The notes under the pieces were generated by a model that saw nothing but the letters and a program-made list of their open reading frames with translations, was not told where the DNA came from and searched no databases. This document shows positions 7,811-17,109 of a DNA stretch of 37,086 bases, piece after piece (within the stretch, counting starts at the first letter, position 1; each line of letters opens with the position of its first letter). The stretch covers positions 1 through 37,086 of the forward strand of contig JAQXIT010000012.1 in assembly GCA_029007925.1 (NCBI GenBank). Reading direction: 5' to 3'. A program made the position numbers and the translations under genes. This DNA comes from Bacillota bacterium. Lineage in GTDB: Bacteria > Bacillota > Clostridia > Oscillospirales > Oscillospiraceae.

Positions 7811-10747
7811 ATGAACACGAAACGATGGATATCCTGCCTGCTGACGGCCGCGCTGCTTCTGAGCGCCGTCATTCCCGCCGCCGGCGCCGCGGAGGAAACC
7901 ACCCGGCCGTCGGACTGGGAAACGGCCGCTTCCGGAACCAGCTATTCCGAATATCTGGCGGAGCACGGCCCGGTAACGGACGAAAACCGTCCGGACGCCG
8001 TCATTGAAATCGCCGCCGGGGACTATACCGATATGAGGGACGCCGAGGCATATCTTGCCGAGTATATGGGCCGGGAAAGCTGCCTGTACTGGGAAAAGGA
8101 GGGCGGCACTGTCACCTGGAGCTTCCGGGTGGAGCAGACCGGCTACTATGCCCTCGACGTGGAATACTGTGCCATCGCCGGTAAGAACTATGACATCGTG
8201 GTGGACTTCCTGCTGGACGGCAGCGCGCCCTGCACCGCCGTGCAGAACGTGAATCTCCACCGCAGATTTGTGGACGAAACCTACTTCGGCCTGGACGACA
8301 ACGATTTTAAGACCAACCCGGTGGGCGATCAGCTCCGCCCGGCGCTGGTGGAGCAGTTTGACTGGCAGACCCAGACCGTCACCGACGCCAGAAGCGAGCA
8401 TACCGGCCCCGTGTATTTCTGGCTGACCGCTGGGGAGCACCGGCTTTCCGTGAGCCTGAAGGAGGAGTGCCTGGCCATCGGCGGCTTTACCTTCCGCAAG
8501 CCGGCCAAGACCGTTTCCTATGAGCAGGCGCTGGGGCAGTGGAACGGGGAGGACACCTCCGGGCAGCTGCTCACCTTCGAGGCGGAAAAGAGCTATCTGA
8601 AAAACGACATCACCCTTTTTGCCACCTATGATACGGCCTACGTCCATGTGACCCCCTCCAGTGCCTCCAACATCTACTATAACACCATCGGCAAGAATAC
8701 ATGGAAAAAGATCGGTCAGGAGATCACCTGGGAATTTGAGGTTCCCGCCGACGGCTATTATCTGATGGCCTTCAAGGTCAAGCAGAACACAAAGAGCAAC
8801 GCCTATTCCACCAGAAGCGTCACCGTCGACGGAGCGCCGCTGTATGCGGAAATGGAGACCCAGAAGTTCGCCTACCGCTCCTCCTGGTACGTTCAGACCC
8901 TGCAGGATGCCGAAGGAGAGGCCGCAAAGGTCTATCTCACCGCCGGAAAGCACGTCCTGGGTATGACCGCGGTTATTGACGAGGAGCTGGCTTCGGTGCT
9001 GCGGGGCGTCTCCGAGGTCACCACGGAGCTGCAGGGCTGGTACCGGGAGATCATCAAGATCACCGGCTTCAACGCGGATCCCGAGCGGCAGTCCGTGGAT
9101 CTGAACCGGGACTTTGATTTGGAAAAGAACATTCCCGGCCTGCTGGACGGCTTCCGCTCCTGCAAGCAGCGGCTGGACGAATACTACAGCCGGATCGGGG
9201 AGATCGACGGCATTTCCGTTTCCAGCGCATCCATTCTCAAGGAAATGTCCACGCTGCTGGAGGGCCTCATCAAGCATCCCAACAAGATCGCCAGACGGCT
9301 GGAAACCTTCCGCTCCGATATCAGCACCATGGCCACCTGGGTCATCGACATGCAGGAGCAGCCGCTGATGATGGATAAATTTTTCGTCTACTCACCGGAC
9401 GTCAAGACTCCCACGGTGGGCGGCAACGCCTTTGCCAACTTCTTCCGGCAGATTCTGTACCGGTTCCAGTTGTTCCTGCATTCCTTCTCCGGCTCCAGCA
9501 ATGCCATCTCCGGCTCCTCGGAGGTGGCCCAGAGCGACACCACCCTCCGGGTCTGGATCAGCACCGCGGATATCACCACCACCGGCGCCAGCTCCGGCCG
9601 GGATCAGGCCATCATCCTGAAAAAGCTCATCGACGAGCAGTTCACCGGAACCTACGGCATCAATGTGGAGGTCAGCCTTGTGGGCGGCTCCGATACGCTG
9701 GTGCAGGCGGTTCTGGCAGGGGAGGGCCCCGACGTGGCGCTGTTCACCTCGGTGGATACCCCGGTCAATCTGGCCATGCGCGGCATGCTGCTGGATCTGA
9801 GCCAATTTGAAGGATACGAGGAGGTTCTGGAGGACTTCACCGACAGCGCGGTGACACCCTTCCGCTACAAGGACGGGCTGTACGCCTTCCCGGAGACCCA
9901 GAACTTCAATATGATCTTCTACCGGACGGATATCTACAAGGAACTGGGGCTGACGCCGCCCGAAACCTGGGATCAGTTCTACGAGCAGATCATCCGCCTG
10001 TCCAACAACAACTATATGGTGGGTGTTCCCCAGAACCAGAACATTTTCGAGACCTTTCTGTATCAGTCCGGCACCGCCTTTTACACGGAGGATCTGTCCC
10101 AATCCACCTTTGACAAGGCCGAGGCGCTGAATGCCTTCGAGGGCTGGACGAATCTGTACACCAAGTACAGCCTGTCCCTGACCTTCGATTTCTTCAACCG
10201 GTTCCGCAGCGGCGAGATGGCCATGGCCATCATGCCCTACAATCAGGTCAATTACCTGTACTCCGCGGCACCGGAACTGGACGGACTGTGGGATATGGCC
10301 GCCATTCCCGGCACCGTGGACGAAAACGGAGACATTTGCTCCGTGGAAACCTCCACCTCCACCGGCTGCATCGCGCTGGCCGGCACCAAGCATCCCCAAG
10401 AGGCTTACGAATTCTTGAAATGGTGGGTCAGCGCCGAGGCTCAGGGCGCCTTCGGCACCCAGGTGGAGCAGACGCTGGGCGTGGCCGCCCGGTACGCTAC
10501 CGCCAACCTGAAGGCCTTCGGGGAGATCCCCTGGTCCTATGAGCAGGCGGCGGTGCTTCGCCGGCAGCGGGAGAACACGGTGGCCATCGAGCAGATCCCC
10601 GGCAGCTACTACATCGCCCGGAATCTGGCCTTCGCCTTCCGCGCCGTGGTGTACAGCCACGCCAACCTGCGGGAGACCCTGAACAAGTACAACATCGAGA
10701 TCAACAAGGAGCTTGCCCGCAAACAGGAAGAGTTCAGCTATCAATAA
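7811..10747 (+). CDS. Giant family-1 sugar-binding protein with beta-sandwich N-terminus
   Basis: 978 residues, more than twice the usual binding-protein size. A Sec signal peptide (MNTKRW, hydrophobic run, likely cut after AAGA, residue 26) has no lipobox. Residues about 60-240 and 255-400 look like two carbohydrate-binding beta-sandwich modules (VTWSFRVEQTGYYALDVEY; ITWEFEVPADGYYLMAFKV). A helical stretch spans about 405-560. From about 575 to the end is an ABC family-1 solute-binding domain (VLAGEGPDVALF, GLYAFPETQNFNMIFYRTD, PPETWDQFYE, EAYEFLKWWVS). No C-terminal membrane anchor is visible. It is expected to capture an oligosaccharide outside the cell for the two following permeases. How it is held at the membrane is not evident. 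Confidence 0.85.
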   Translation: MNTKRWISCLLTAALLLSAVIPAAGAAEETTRPSDWETAASGTSYSEYLAEHGPVTDENRPDAVIEIAAGDYTDMRDAEAYLAEYMGRESCLYWEKEGGTVTWSFRVEQTGYYALDVEYCAIAGKNYDIVVDFLLDGSAPCTAVQNVNLHRRFVDETYFGLDDNDFKTNPVGDQLRPALVEQFDWQTQTVTDARSEHTGPVYFWLTAGEHRLSVSLKEECLAIGGFTFRKPAKTVSYEQALGQWNGEDTSGQLLTFEAEKSYLKNDITLFATYDTAYVHVTPSSASNIYYNTIGKNTWKKIGQEITWEFEVPADGYYLMAFKVKQNTKSNAYSTRSVTVDGAPLYAEMETQKFAYRSSWYVQTLQDAEGEAAKVYLTAGKHVLGMTAVIDEELASVLRGVSEVTTELQGWYREIIKITGFNADPERQSVDLNRDFDLEKNIPGLLDGFRSCKQRLDEYYSRIGEIDGISVSSASILKEMSTLLEGLIKHPNKIARRLETFRSDISTMATWVIDMQEQPLMMDKFFVYSPDVKTPTVGGNAFANFFRQILYRFQLFLHSFSGSSNAISGSSEVAQSDTTLRVWISTADITTTGASSGRDQAIILKKLIDEQFTGTYGINVEVSLVGGSDTLVQAVLAGEGPDVALFTSVDTPVNLAMRGMLLDLSQFEGYEEVLEDFTDSAVTPFRYKDGLYAFPETQNFNMIFYRTDIYKELGLTPPETWDQFYEQIIRLSNNNYMVGVPQNQNIFETFLYQSGTAFYTEDLSQSTFDKAEALNAFEGWTNLYTKYSLSLTFDFFNRFRSGEMAMAIMPYNQVNYLYSAAPELDGLWDMAAIPGTVDENGDICSVETSTSTGCIALAGTKHPQEAYEFLKWWVSAEAQGAFGTQVEQTLGVAARYATANLKAFGEIPWSYEQAAVLRRQRENTVAIEQIPGSYYIARNLAFAFRAVVYSHANLRETLNKYNIEINKELARKQEEFSYQ

Positions 10748-10769
10748 TCGGCAGGAGGGAAACTGACAT

Positions 10770-11741
10770 ATGTCCAAAGCGGAGGATATCAGGATCGGGG
10801 ATTCCGTAACGGGGAATCCGGCGGAGCGGAACAGCCCGCTCCGGCGGCCTTCCGGCAGACTTGGCCGGTGGTTTCGCCGGGAGGGCGCCAGCCTTGTGCT
10901 GCTGGCACCGTTTACCATCCTGTTTTTCATGTTCACGATTCTACCCATACTGGCGGCGGTGGTGCTGAGCTTTACCTATTTCAATATGGGCAGCGCGCCG
11001 ACCTTCGTGGGCTTCGACAACTATGTGCGGATGTTCTTCGACGACACCGTATTTCTCATTGCTCTGCGCAATACCGCGGTGTTTGCCATGATAACCGGCC
11101 CCATCAGCTATGTTCTCAGCTTCTTCGTGGCGTGGCTCATCAATGAGTTTCCCCGAGGCGTCCGGACGGTGCTGACGCTGGTGTTCTATCTGCCCAGTCT
11201 GGCGGGCAACGTGTATTTCGTCTGGACCTACATCTTCTCCGGCGACAGCTACGGCTTCCTGAACAGCCTGTTGATGAAGCTGTCACTGGTCACGGATCCC
11301 ATTCAGTGGCTGACGGACACCCGGTACATGATGACCGTGGTCATTGTGGTCATCCTGTGGCTGTCTCTCGGCACCGGCTTCCTGTCCTTCGTGGCGGGTC
11401 TTCAGTCGCTGGACCGGGAGCAGTACGAGGCAGCCGCCATTGACGGCCTGCCCAACCGCTTCGCGGAGCTGTGGTATATCACCCTGCCCCAGATGGGGCC
11501 CCAGCTCCTGTTCGGCGCGGTGATGCAGATTTCCACCTCCTTTGCCGTGGGCTACGAATGTATGAACCTGACCGGCTTCCCCAGCACCGACTACGCCACC
11601 CAGACGTTGGTGCTGCACATTCTGGACTTCGGACAGGTGCGCTTTGAGATGGGCTACGCCTGCGCGGTGGCCGTGGTGCTGTTCGCGCTGATGCTGGTCA
11701 TGTGGGTGGTCATCAACAAGCTCCTGTCCAAGTGGCTGTAA
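10770..11741 (+). CDS. ABC sugar permease, MalF/LacF-type
   Basis: 323 residues. After a basic cytoplasmic N-terminus of about 45 residues come six hydrophobic segments, and the ATPase-contact EAA loop EQYEAAAIDGLPNRF...ITLPQMGP is clear, as in binding-protein-dependent sugar permeases. It would form a heterodimer with the next gene's product and pass substrate from the preceding large binding protein. GGAGGGA precedes ATG 10770. No ATPase gene is nearby, so a shared MsmK/UgpC-type ATPase encoded elsewhere is expected. Confidence 0.93.
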   Translation: MSKAEDIRIGDSVTGNPAERNSPLRRPSGRLGRWFRREGASLVLLAPFTILFFMFTILPILAAVVLSFTYFNMGSAPTFVGFDNYVRMFFDDTVFLIALRNTAVFAMITGPISYVLSFFVAWLINEFPRGVRTVLTLVFYLPSLAGNVYFVWTYIFSGDSYGFLNSLLMKLSLVTDPIQWLTDTRYMMTVVIVVILWLSLGTGFLSFVAGLQSLDREQYEAAAIDGLPNRFAELWYITLPQMGPQLLFGAVMQISTSFAVGYECMNLTGFPSTDYATQTLVLHILDFGQVRFEMGYACAVAVVLFALMLVMWVVINKLLSKWL

Positions 11742-11756
11742 GAGGGAGGGAGAACT

Positions 11757-12617
11757 ATGGCAGGAATCGGTAAACGCAAAACCCTCAGCCGCTCCGCCGG
11801 CGGTACGGTGGTAATCTTCGCCTTCCTGGCGATCATGGGCGCCTTCATGCTGCTGCCCCTGATCTATGTCATCGTGACGGCCTTCAAGCCGCTGAACGAG
11901 ATTCTGGCGTATCCCCCGAAATTCTTTGTGCAGCATCCCACGCTGGACAACTTCAGCGATCTGATCGAAATCACGCAGGAGACCTGGATCCCCTTCGAGC
12001 GGTCGCTGTTCAACAGCCTGTCGCTGGCGGTGGTGGGCACCGTGGTGTACATCTTCATTGCCTCCATGGCGGCCTATCCGCTGGCAAAGAACAAAAGCCG
12101 CTACGTAGGCGTTATCTATCAGGTGGTGGTGCTGGCCATCCTGTTCCGCCCGGAAGTCACCCGGACGCCGCTGTACATCATCATGAGCCGGCTGGGGCTC
12201 ATCAATACGGCGTGGTCATTGCTGCTGCCGGTGCTGGCAGGCAGCTTCGGCGTGTTTCTGATGCGGCAGTTCATGATGACGGTGCCCAATGAGATGCTGG
12301 AGGCCGCCCGGGTGGACGGCGCCAACGAATTCGTGATTTTCGGCAAGCTGGTGATGCCCATGGTGAAGCCCGCGTGGATGACGCTGGCGATCTTCACCTT
12401 CAAGGATCTGTGGAACACCGGCGAAACCCAGTATATTTATGAGGAGAGCCTCAAGACCCTGACTGCCGTGATGCAGTCCATCTCCTCCGCCGGTATCGCC
12501 AGAGCCGGTGCCGGCGCCGCGGTGGCGCTGCTGATGATGATCCCGCCGGTGGTGGTGTTCATCATTTCCCAGTCCTCCGTTATGGAGACCATGGCGACCA
12601 CCGGCATCAAGGGTTAA
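11757..12617 (+). CDS. ABC sugar permease, MalG-type
   Basis: 286 residues with six hydrophobic segments and the MalG-type EAA loop EMLEAARVDGANEFVIFGKLVMP. The N-terminal region (MLLPLIYVIVTAFKPLNEI) is typical of CUT1 second permeases. It follows the partner permease by 15 bp, with GGGAGGGAG before the ATG. The pair forms the channel of the first importer. Confidence 0.93.
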   Translation: MAGIGKRKTLSRSAGGTVVIFAFLAIMGAFMLLPLIYVIVTAFKPLNEILAYPPKFFVQHPTLDNFSDLIEITQETWIPFERSLFNSLSLAVVGTVVYIFIASMAAYPLAKNKSRYVGVIYQVVVLAILFRPEVTRTPLYIIMSRLGLINTAWSLLLPVLAGSFGVFLMRQFMMTVPNEMLEAARVDGANEFVIFGKLVMPMVKPAWMTLAIFTFKDLWNTGETQYIYEESLKTLTAVMQSISSAGIARAGAGAAVALLMMIPPVVVFIISQSSVMETMATTGIKG

Positions 12618-12635
12618 CCGAAAGGAGAGACGGGC

Positions 12636-14114
12636 ATGAAAAAATCGGCAAAGATCCTGATCCTGGCGCTGTGCCTTGTCCTGCTGGTGTCGGCCTCCGC
12701 CATGCCGGCGGCTGCCTCCTCCGAGGTGCCCTATCAGACCTATACCTATGACAAATGGGGCAACGCCACGCCGGCGCCCAACGGCTATCTTCCCACCCGG
12801 AGCATCGGCGGCGCCCAGTTGGGCTGCGGCAATTTCAGCAGCGCTTCGGATATGTTTTACAGCAAGGCGCTGGAACGGGTGTTCATCGCCGACTCCGGCA
12901 ACAACCGGATCCTGATCCTGCGGGAGGACTTCACGCTGGAAGCGGAGCTGAAGGAGCTGACCCGGGACGGCGGCGAAAGCTACACCCTGTCCAATCCCCA
13001 GGGCATCTTCGCCCGGGACGACGGAACCCTTTACATCTGCGACACGGGCAATCAGGACGTGGTGGTCTGCGACCTGACGGGCAGCATCCAATCCGTTCTG
13101 CCCAGACCCGAATCCAACCTGCTGCCGGACAACTTCCATTACCAGCCCACCAAAATCGTGGTGGACAAGGAGGGCCGGATCTACATCATCTCCAAGGGCA
13201 CCTATCAGGGCCTGATCTATCTGGACGCCGACGGCAGCTTCATCAAATTCTTCGGCCCCAACAATGTGGAGATGACCTTCTCCCGCCGGATCCTGAAGAT
13301 CTGGAAAACCATTCTCAGCGACGAAGCGGCGGCTACCATGCAGCAATTCAATCCCATTGAGTACGGCAATCTGTTCCTGGGGGAGGACGGCTATATCTAC
13401 GCCACCGCCGCCGGCTCCGAAAACGGCGCCGCGCTGATGACCAAGCTGAATCCCCTGGGCATTGACTGCCTGCCCTATAAGACAAGCGGAAGCAGCGCTT
13501 TGATTTTTGATGTGACCGTGGACGAAAACGGCATCACTACGAAGCTGGATACCAACAATGGCCTGATTGTTCAGGGAGACGAGAACGGAAAGAATATGTT
13601 CTCCTTCGGCGGTATCGGCAGCCAGGTGGGCCTGTTCCAGAGGCCGGTTTCCCTCATCGAGGTGCGCGATAAGCTCTACGTCATGGACGCGGACAAGAAC
13701 ACCATCACGGAGTTCACCCTGACCCGGTTCGGCGAGATGGTGCGCAACGCCATCTCCCTGTATAACGACGGATTGTATCAGGAGAGCATTGAGCCCTGGA
13801 AGGAGGTTGTCTCCCACAACGCCAACTATCTGCTGGCCTATACCGGCCTGGGTAAAGCGTATTACCAGATGAAGGACTACGACACCGCCATGTATTACTT
13901 CCGTCTGGCCAATGACCGGGCGAACTACTCGGAAGCCTTCCGGGAAGCCAGCCTCAACACCATCCGCAATTCCTTCCCCTATATCGTACTGGGGATCGCG
14001 GCGGCCATTGTACTGATCGTGATCCTGAAGCGGTATCTGGACAGCCGGGAAACCCCGCTGTTTGCCGGGCTTGTCCGGAAGTTCCGCAAAAACCTGCCCG
14101 CCGGAAAGGAGTAA
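12636..14114 (+). CDS. Exported NHL/TPR protein with C-terminal membrane anchor
   Basis: 492 residues. An N-terminal signal peptide (likely cut near Ala27) is followed by an NHL-type beta-propeller (about 50-365; blades such as VFIADSGNNRILIL, LYICDTGNQDVVVCDL and GRIYIISKGTYQGLIYL). Next come about two TPR-like helical repeats (373-443; LYNDGLYQESIEPWKEVV, AYTGLGKAYYQMKDYDTAMYYF), one transmembrane helix (about 447-464) and a basic cytoplasmic tail. The propeller and TPR therefore face outward. No catalytic motif is visible, so a scaffold or docking role beside the importer is likely (inference). AAAGGAG precedes the ATG; the next gene starts 4 bp after the stop. Confidence 0.82.
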   Translation: MKKSAKILILALCLVLLVSASAMPAAASSEVPYQTYTYDKWGNATPAPNGYLPTRSIGGAQLGCGNFSSASDMFYSKALERVFIADSGNNRILILREDFTLEAELKELTRDGGESYTLSNPQGIFARDDGTLYICDTGNQDVVVCDLTGSIQSVLPRPESNLLPDNFHYQPTKIVVDKEGRIYIISKGTYQGLIYLDADGSFIKFFGPNNVEMTFSRRILKIWKTILSDEAAATMQQFNPIEYGNLFLGEDGYIYATAAGSENGAALMTKLNPLGIDCLPYKTSGSSALIFDVTVDENGITTKLDTNNGLIVQGDENGKNMFSFGGIGSQVGLFQRPVSLIEVRDKLYVMDADKNTITEFTLTRFGEMVRNAISLYNDGLYQESIEPWKEVVSHNANYLLAYTGLGKAYYQMKDYDTAMYYFRLANDRANYSEAFREASLNTIRNSFPYIVLGIAAAIVLIVILKRYLDSRETPLFAGLVRKFRKNLPAGKE

Positions 14115-14117
14115 GCT

Positions 14118-14744
14118 ATGAACCGTATCATCGACGGCGCCAAGCAGTGCCGCTATACCATGTTCCATCCGGTGAACGGCTTCGACCAGATCAAGTGGGA
14201 GAAGAAGGGAAGCCCCCTGTTCTGCCTGTTCATTCTGGCGGCGTTTTTCCTGACCAACGTGTTCGATCAGGTGCTGACTGGCTTCATTTTCAATCCCTAC
14301 AACCCGGACAAGATTTCCGTCCCATCCATCTTCCTGATGACCATGGGCGGCTTTGCCATCTGCTACGCGGCCAACTGGGCGGTCAGCTCCCTGATGTTCA
14401 CCGAGGGCGACGAGCGCAACATTTTCATCTGCATGAGCTATGCGCTGGTGCCCTACACCGCGGCGGAGCTGATCTACATTCTGGCCACCAACTTCGCCAA
14501 CAATGAGGTGCTGCCCTTCCTGACCGCCATCCGCATCGTGGGGCTGATCTGGAGCGGGCTGATCCTGCTCATCGGAATGTTCTATGTCCACCAGCTTTCC
14601 TTCGGAAAGACTATTGTGAACCTGCTGCTGACGGTGGTGGGGATTCTGATTATTCTGTTCCTGATTCTGCTGGCCTACAGCCTGGTGCAGCAGATCTACA
14701 CATTCTGCTACACGATCTACAACGAAATCGTGTTCCGGCTTTGA
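14118..14744 (+). CDS. Yip1-family-like multi-pass membrane protein
   Basis: 208 residues with about five hydrophobic segments (roughly 36-55, 70-92, 105-127, 133-155, 165-195). The soluble N-terminus has the FHPVNGFDQIKWEKKGS block seen in bacterial Yip1-type proteins of Gram-positive sugar loci. No enzymatic residues are recognisable and the function is unknown. An AAGGAG site overlaps the end of the NHL gene. Placement between the NHL/TPR protein and the DUF5696-like lipoprotein suggests a membrane partner of the same assembly (inference). Confidence 0.75.
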   Translation: MNRIIDGAKQCRYTMFHPVNGFDQIKWEKKGSPLFCLFILAAFFLTNVFDQVLTGFIFNPYNPDKISVPSIFLMTMGGFAICYAANWAVSSLMFTEGDERNIFICMSYALVPYTAAELIYILATNFANNEVLPFLTAIRIVGLIWSGLILLIGMFYVHQLSFGKTIVNLLLTVVGILIILFLILLAYSLVQQIYTFCYTIYNEIVFRL

Positions 14745-14765
14745 GAAGGAGGTTCGCAACGCCAT

Positions 14766-17096
14766 ATGAAACAGAACTTTTTCCAAACCGGCAAGCGGAT
14801 CCTCTGCCTCCTGCTGCTGACCGCGCTGGTGTGCGGCCTGACAGCCGGCTGCGGCGCCTCCGGCGTCACGACCCCGGAGAACCGGAACTATCAGATCACC
14901 GGTACCGCCGCTCCCGCTTCCGACAAGGATGAGATGGTGAAAATCTCCGAGAACGACGCTTTCGTTCTGTACGCCAATCTGCACAACGGCACCGCCGCCG
15001 TCCGGGACAAAAAAACCGGCCGAACCTGGTATACCAACCCGGAGGACCGGTCGGAGGACGGTCTGGCCAGCGGCTTCAACAAGAACGCGCTGCAATCCGC
15101 CATCACCGTGGTGTACACCACCGACCAGAGCGTGGAAATGACCTGCGGCGCCTTCATGAGCAGCATCAACAAGGACGGCCTTTCCTACTATCTGCCTGAC
15201 GACGGCTCCGTGGTGTTCGTGTACAACTTCCCCAAGGAGGAGTTCTACATCCCGGTGCGCTTCGCCATTGAGGAGGATTCCTTCAGCGCTTCCATCCTGA
15301 CCCAGTACATCCATGAGTACGGCACCAATACCGTCAAGTCCGTGGATCTGCTGCCCTTCTTCGGCGCCGGCTCCAGCAAGGACGAGGGCTATATGCTGGT
15401 GCCCGACGGCTGCGGCGCGCTGATCTATTATAATAACAACCGCCTCACCGCCGGTTCCTACAGCAAGCCCCTGTACGGCTTCGACAACGGTACCAACGAC
15501 AAGCTCTTCGGAGGCAAGGCTTCCAGCGCCTACTTCACCCTGTCGGAGAATCAGTATCTGCCGGTGTTCGGCCAGAGCCGCAACGACGACGGCTTCCTGG
15601 CCGTCATCACCCAGGGCGCGGCCCGGGCCACGGTGAAGGCCAACGTGGCCTATAAATACACCCTGTACAATACGGTGTGGAGCTCCTGCAGCTACCGCAC
15701 CGTGGGTACCGTCCGCCAGACCCAGAAGGACGGCTCCGATCTGGCGGTGAGCATCGCCGAGAAGAACCTGGAAGTCTGGAGCGACTACAAAGTCAATTAT
15801 TATTTCACCGAGACCGGCAAAAACACCTACACCGACATGGCGGGTATCTACCGGGACTACCTGATGGCCAACGGCGGTCTGGAAGTCCGGGTTTCCGACG
15901 GCGGCGAGATTCCTCTGTATCTGGATCTTTACGGCTACATCGAAAAAACCAAGTCCTTCCTTGGTATCCCCAAGGATACCAAGATTTCCATGACCACCAT
16001 TGAGGACGCCAACGAGATTCTGGACACGCTGTCCCGGGCGGGGGTTGACCGGGTGGTTCTCAAGTACAATTTCTGGGCCAAGGACAGCTTCTTCGGCAAG
16101 ATCCCCACCACCGTCAAGGTGGACGGCAAGGTGGGCTCCGCCAGGGAAATGCAGGCGCTTCGCCAGCGGCTGACGGATGCCGGCGGCGGGCTGTACCTCT
16201 CGGCGGATCTGATGAATGTCTACAAGACCGGCCGGGGCGTCAGCCGGTACGACAATGTGCTGCAGTCCGTAGCCAACACGGCTCAGCGGCAGTACAAATT
16301 CGCGCTGGACTCGGCCATGACGGATTCCCGGTATGATGCCTGGTATCTGCTGCGGCCAACCTCCATCCCCGAGTTCTTCGGGAAATTTGTGGACAATCTG
16401 ACTGCCGCGGACTACACCACCCTGGCGCTGGATTCCGTGGGTCAGATGCTCTACTCCGAGCTTTCCAGCACCGGCACCGGCCGCAATCAGGTGCTGGAGA
16501 TCCTCCGGGAGACCATGGCCTCCGCCGCGGAAAAGACCGACGGCCTTCTCCTGCAGGGCGCCAACGAGTACGCCGCCAACTATGCCACCCATCTGCTGGA
16601 CACCTCTTCCCTCTCCAGCGGCTACGACATTGAGGACGTTTCCGTACCGTTCTACCAGATCGTGTACCACGGCTGCCTTTCCTACAGCCTCAGCGCCGCC
16701 AACCTCAGCAGCAATCCCGCGGATCAGACTCTGACCTGTCTGGAATACGGCGCCTGTCCCATGTTCTCTCTGGTGGCGGAAAACGCCGATGAGCTCATCG
16801 GCTCCCGGCTGGACAATCTCTACTCCGCCGACGCCGCCAACTGGCTGGACTTCATCGCAGAGCAGTACGGGCAGATCAACCAGGCGCTGCGGGGCGTCCA
16901 GACCAGCACCATCACGGCACATGAGATCCTGAGCGAAAACGTCCGCGCGGTGACCTACTCCAACGGCACCCGGATCTATGTGAACTACGGCACCGACGCG
17001 GTCAGCGTCGATGGCATCGACATCCCCGCCAAGGGCTACGCGGCCACGGCGGAGGGCAAGGTATTTGCCGGCGGAACCGCCGCCGGCAGCCGGTAA
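14766..17096 (+). CDS. DUF5696-like large lipoprotein
   Basis: 776 residues. The N-terminus is a lipoprotein-type signal ending in LTAGC (Cys29), slightly off the usual lipobox at -3. After a beta-rich region (about 50-380; MLVPDGCGALIYYNNN) comes a stretch that looks like a TIM barrel (about 385-690; GVDRVVLKYNFWAKD, TTLALDSVGQMLYSE, GLLLQGANEYAANY), then a short beta domain (TRIYVNYGTDAVSVDG). This order resembles clan GH-D/GH101-type glycosidases, but I cannot assign catalytic residues, so a lectin-like or novel glycosidase role are both open. The family assignment to DUF5696 is from recalled gene neighbourhoods. AAGGAGG lies 13 bp before ATG 14766. Confidence 0.7.
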   Translation: MKQNFFQTGKRILCLLLLTALVCGLTAGCGASGVTTPENRNYQITGTAAPASDKDEMVKISENDAFVLYANLHNGTAAVRDKKTGRTWYTNPEDRSEDGLASGFNKNALQSAITVVYTTDQSVEMTCGAFMSSINKDGLSYYLPDDGSVVFVYNFPKEEFYIPVRFAIEEDSFSASILTQYIHEYGTNTVKSVDLLPFFGAGSSKDEGYMLVPDGCGALIYYNNNRLTAGSYSKPLYGFDNGTNDKLFGGKASSAYFTLSENQYLPVFGQSRNDDGFLAVITQGAARATVKANVAYKYTLYNTVWSSCSYRTVGTVRQTQKDGSDLAVSIAEKNLEVWSDYKVNYYFTETGKNTYTDMAGIYRDYLMANGGLEVRVSDGGEIPLYLDLYGYIEKTKSFLGIPKDTKISMTTIEDANEILDTLSRAGVDRVVLKYNFWAKDSFFGKIPTTVKVDGKVGSAREMQALRQRLTDAGGGLYLSADLMNVYKTGRGVSRYDNVLQSVANTAQRQYKFALDSAMTDSRYDAWYLLRPTSIPEFFGKFVDNLTAADYTTLALDSVGQMLYSELSSTGTGRNQVLEILRETMASAAEKTDGLLLQGANEYAANYATHLLDTSSLSSGYDIEDVSVPFYQIVYHGCLSYSLSAANLSSNPADQTLTCLEYGACPMFSLVAENADELIGSRLDNLYSADAANWLDFIAEQYGQINQALRGVQTSTITAHEILSENVRAVTYSNGTRIYVNYGTDAVSVDGIDIPAKGYAATAEGKVFAGGTAAGSR

Positions 17097-17109
17097 AGGA
17101 GGGCTTCGG

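Noticed and set aside
12216-16922. Very long open frame on the minus strand (over 1500 codons)
   Set aside because: It lies antisense to five well-supported genes, its product is a low-complexity mix rich in Gly, His, Val and Gln, and it has no ribosome site or domain. High third-position GC keeps the opposite strand open.
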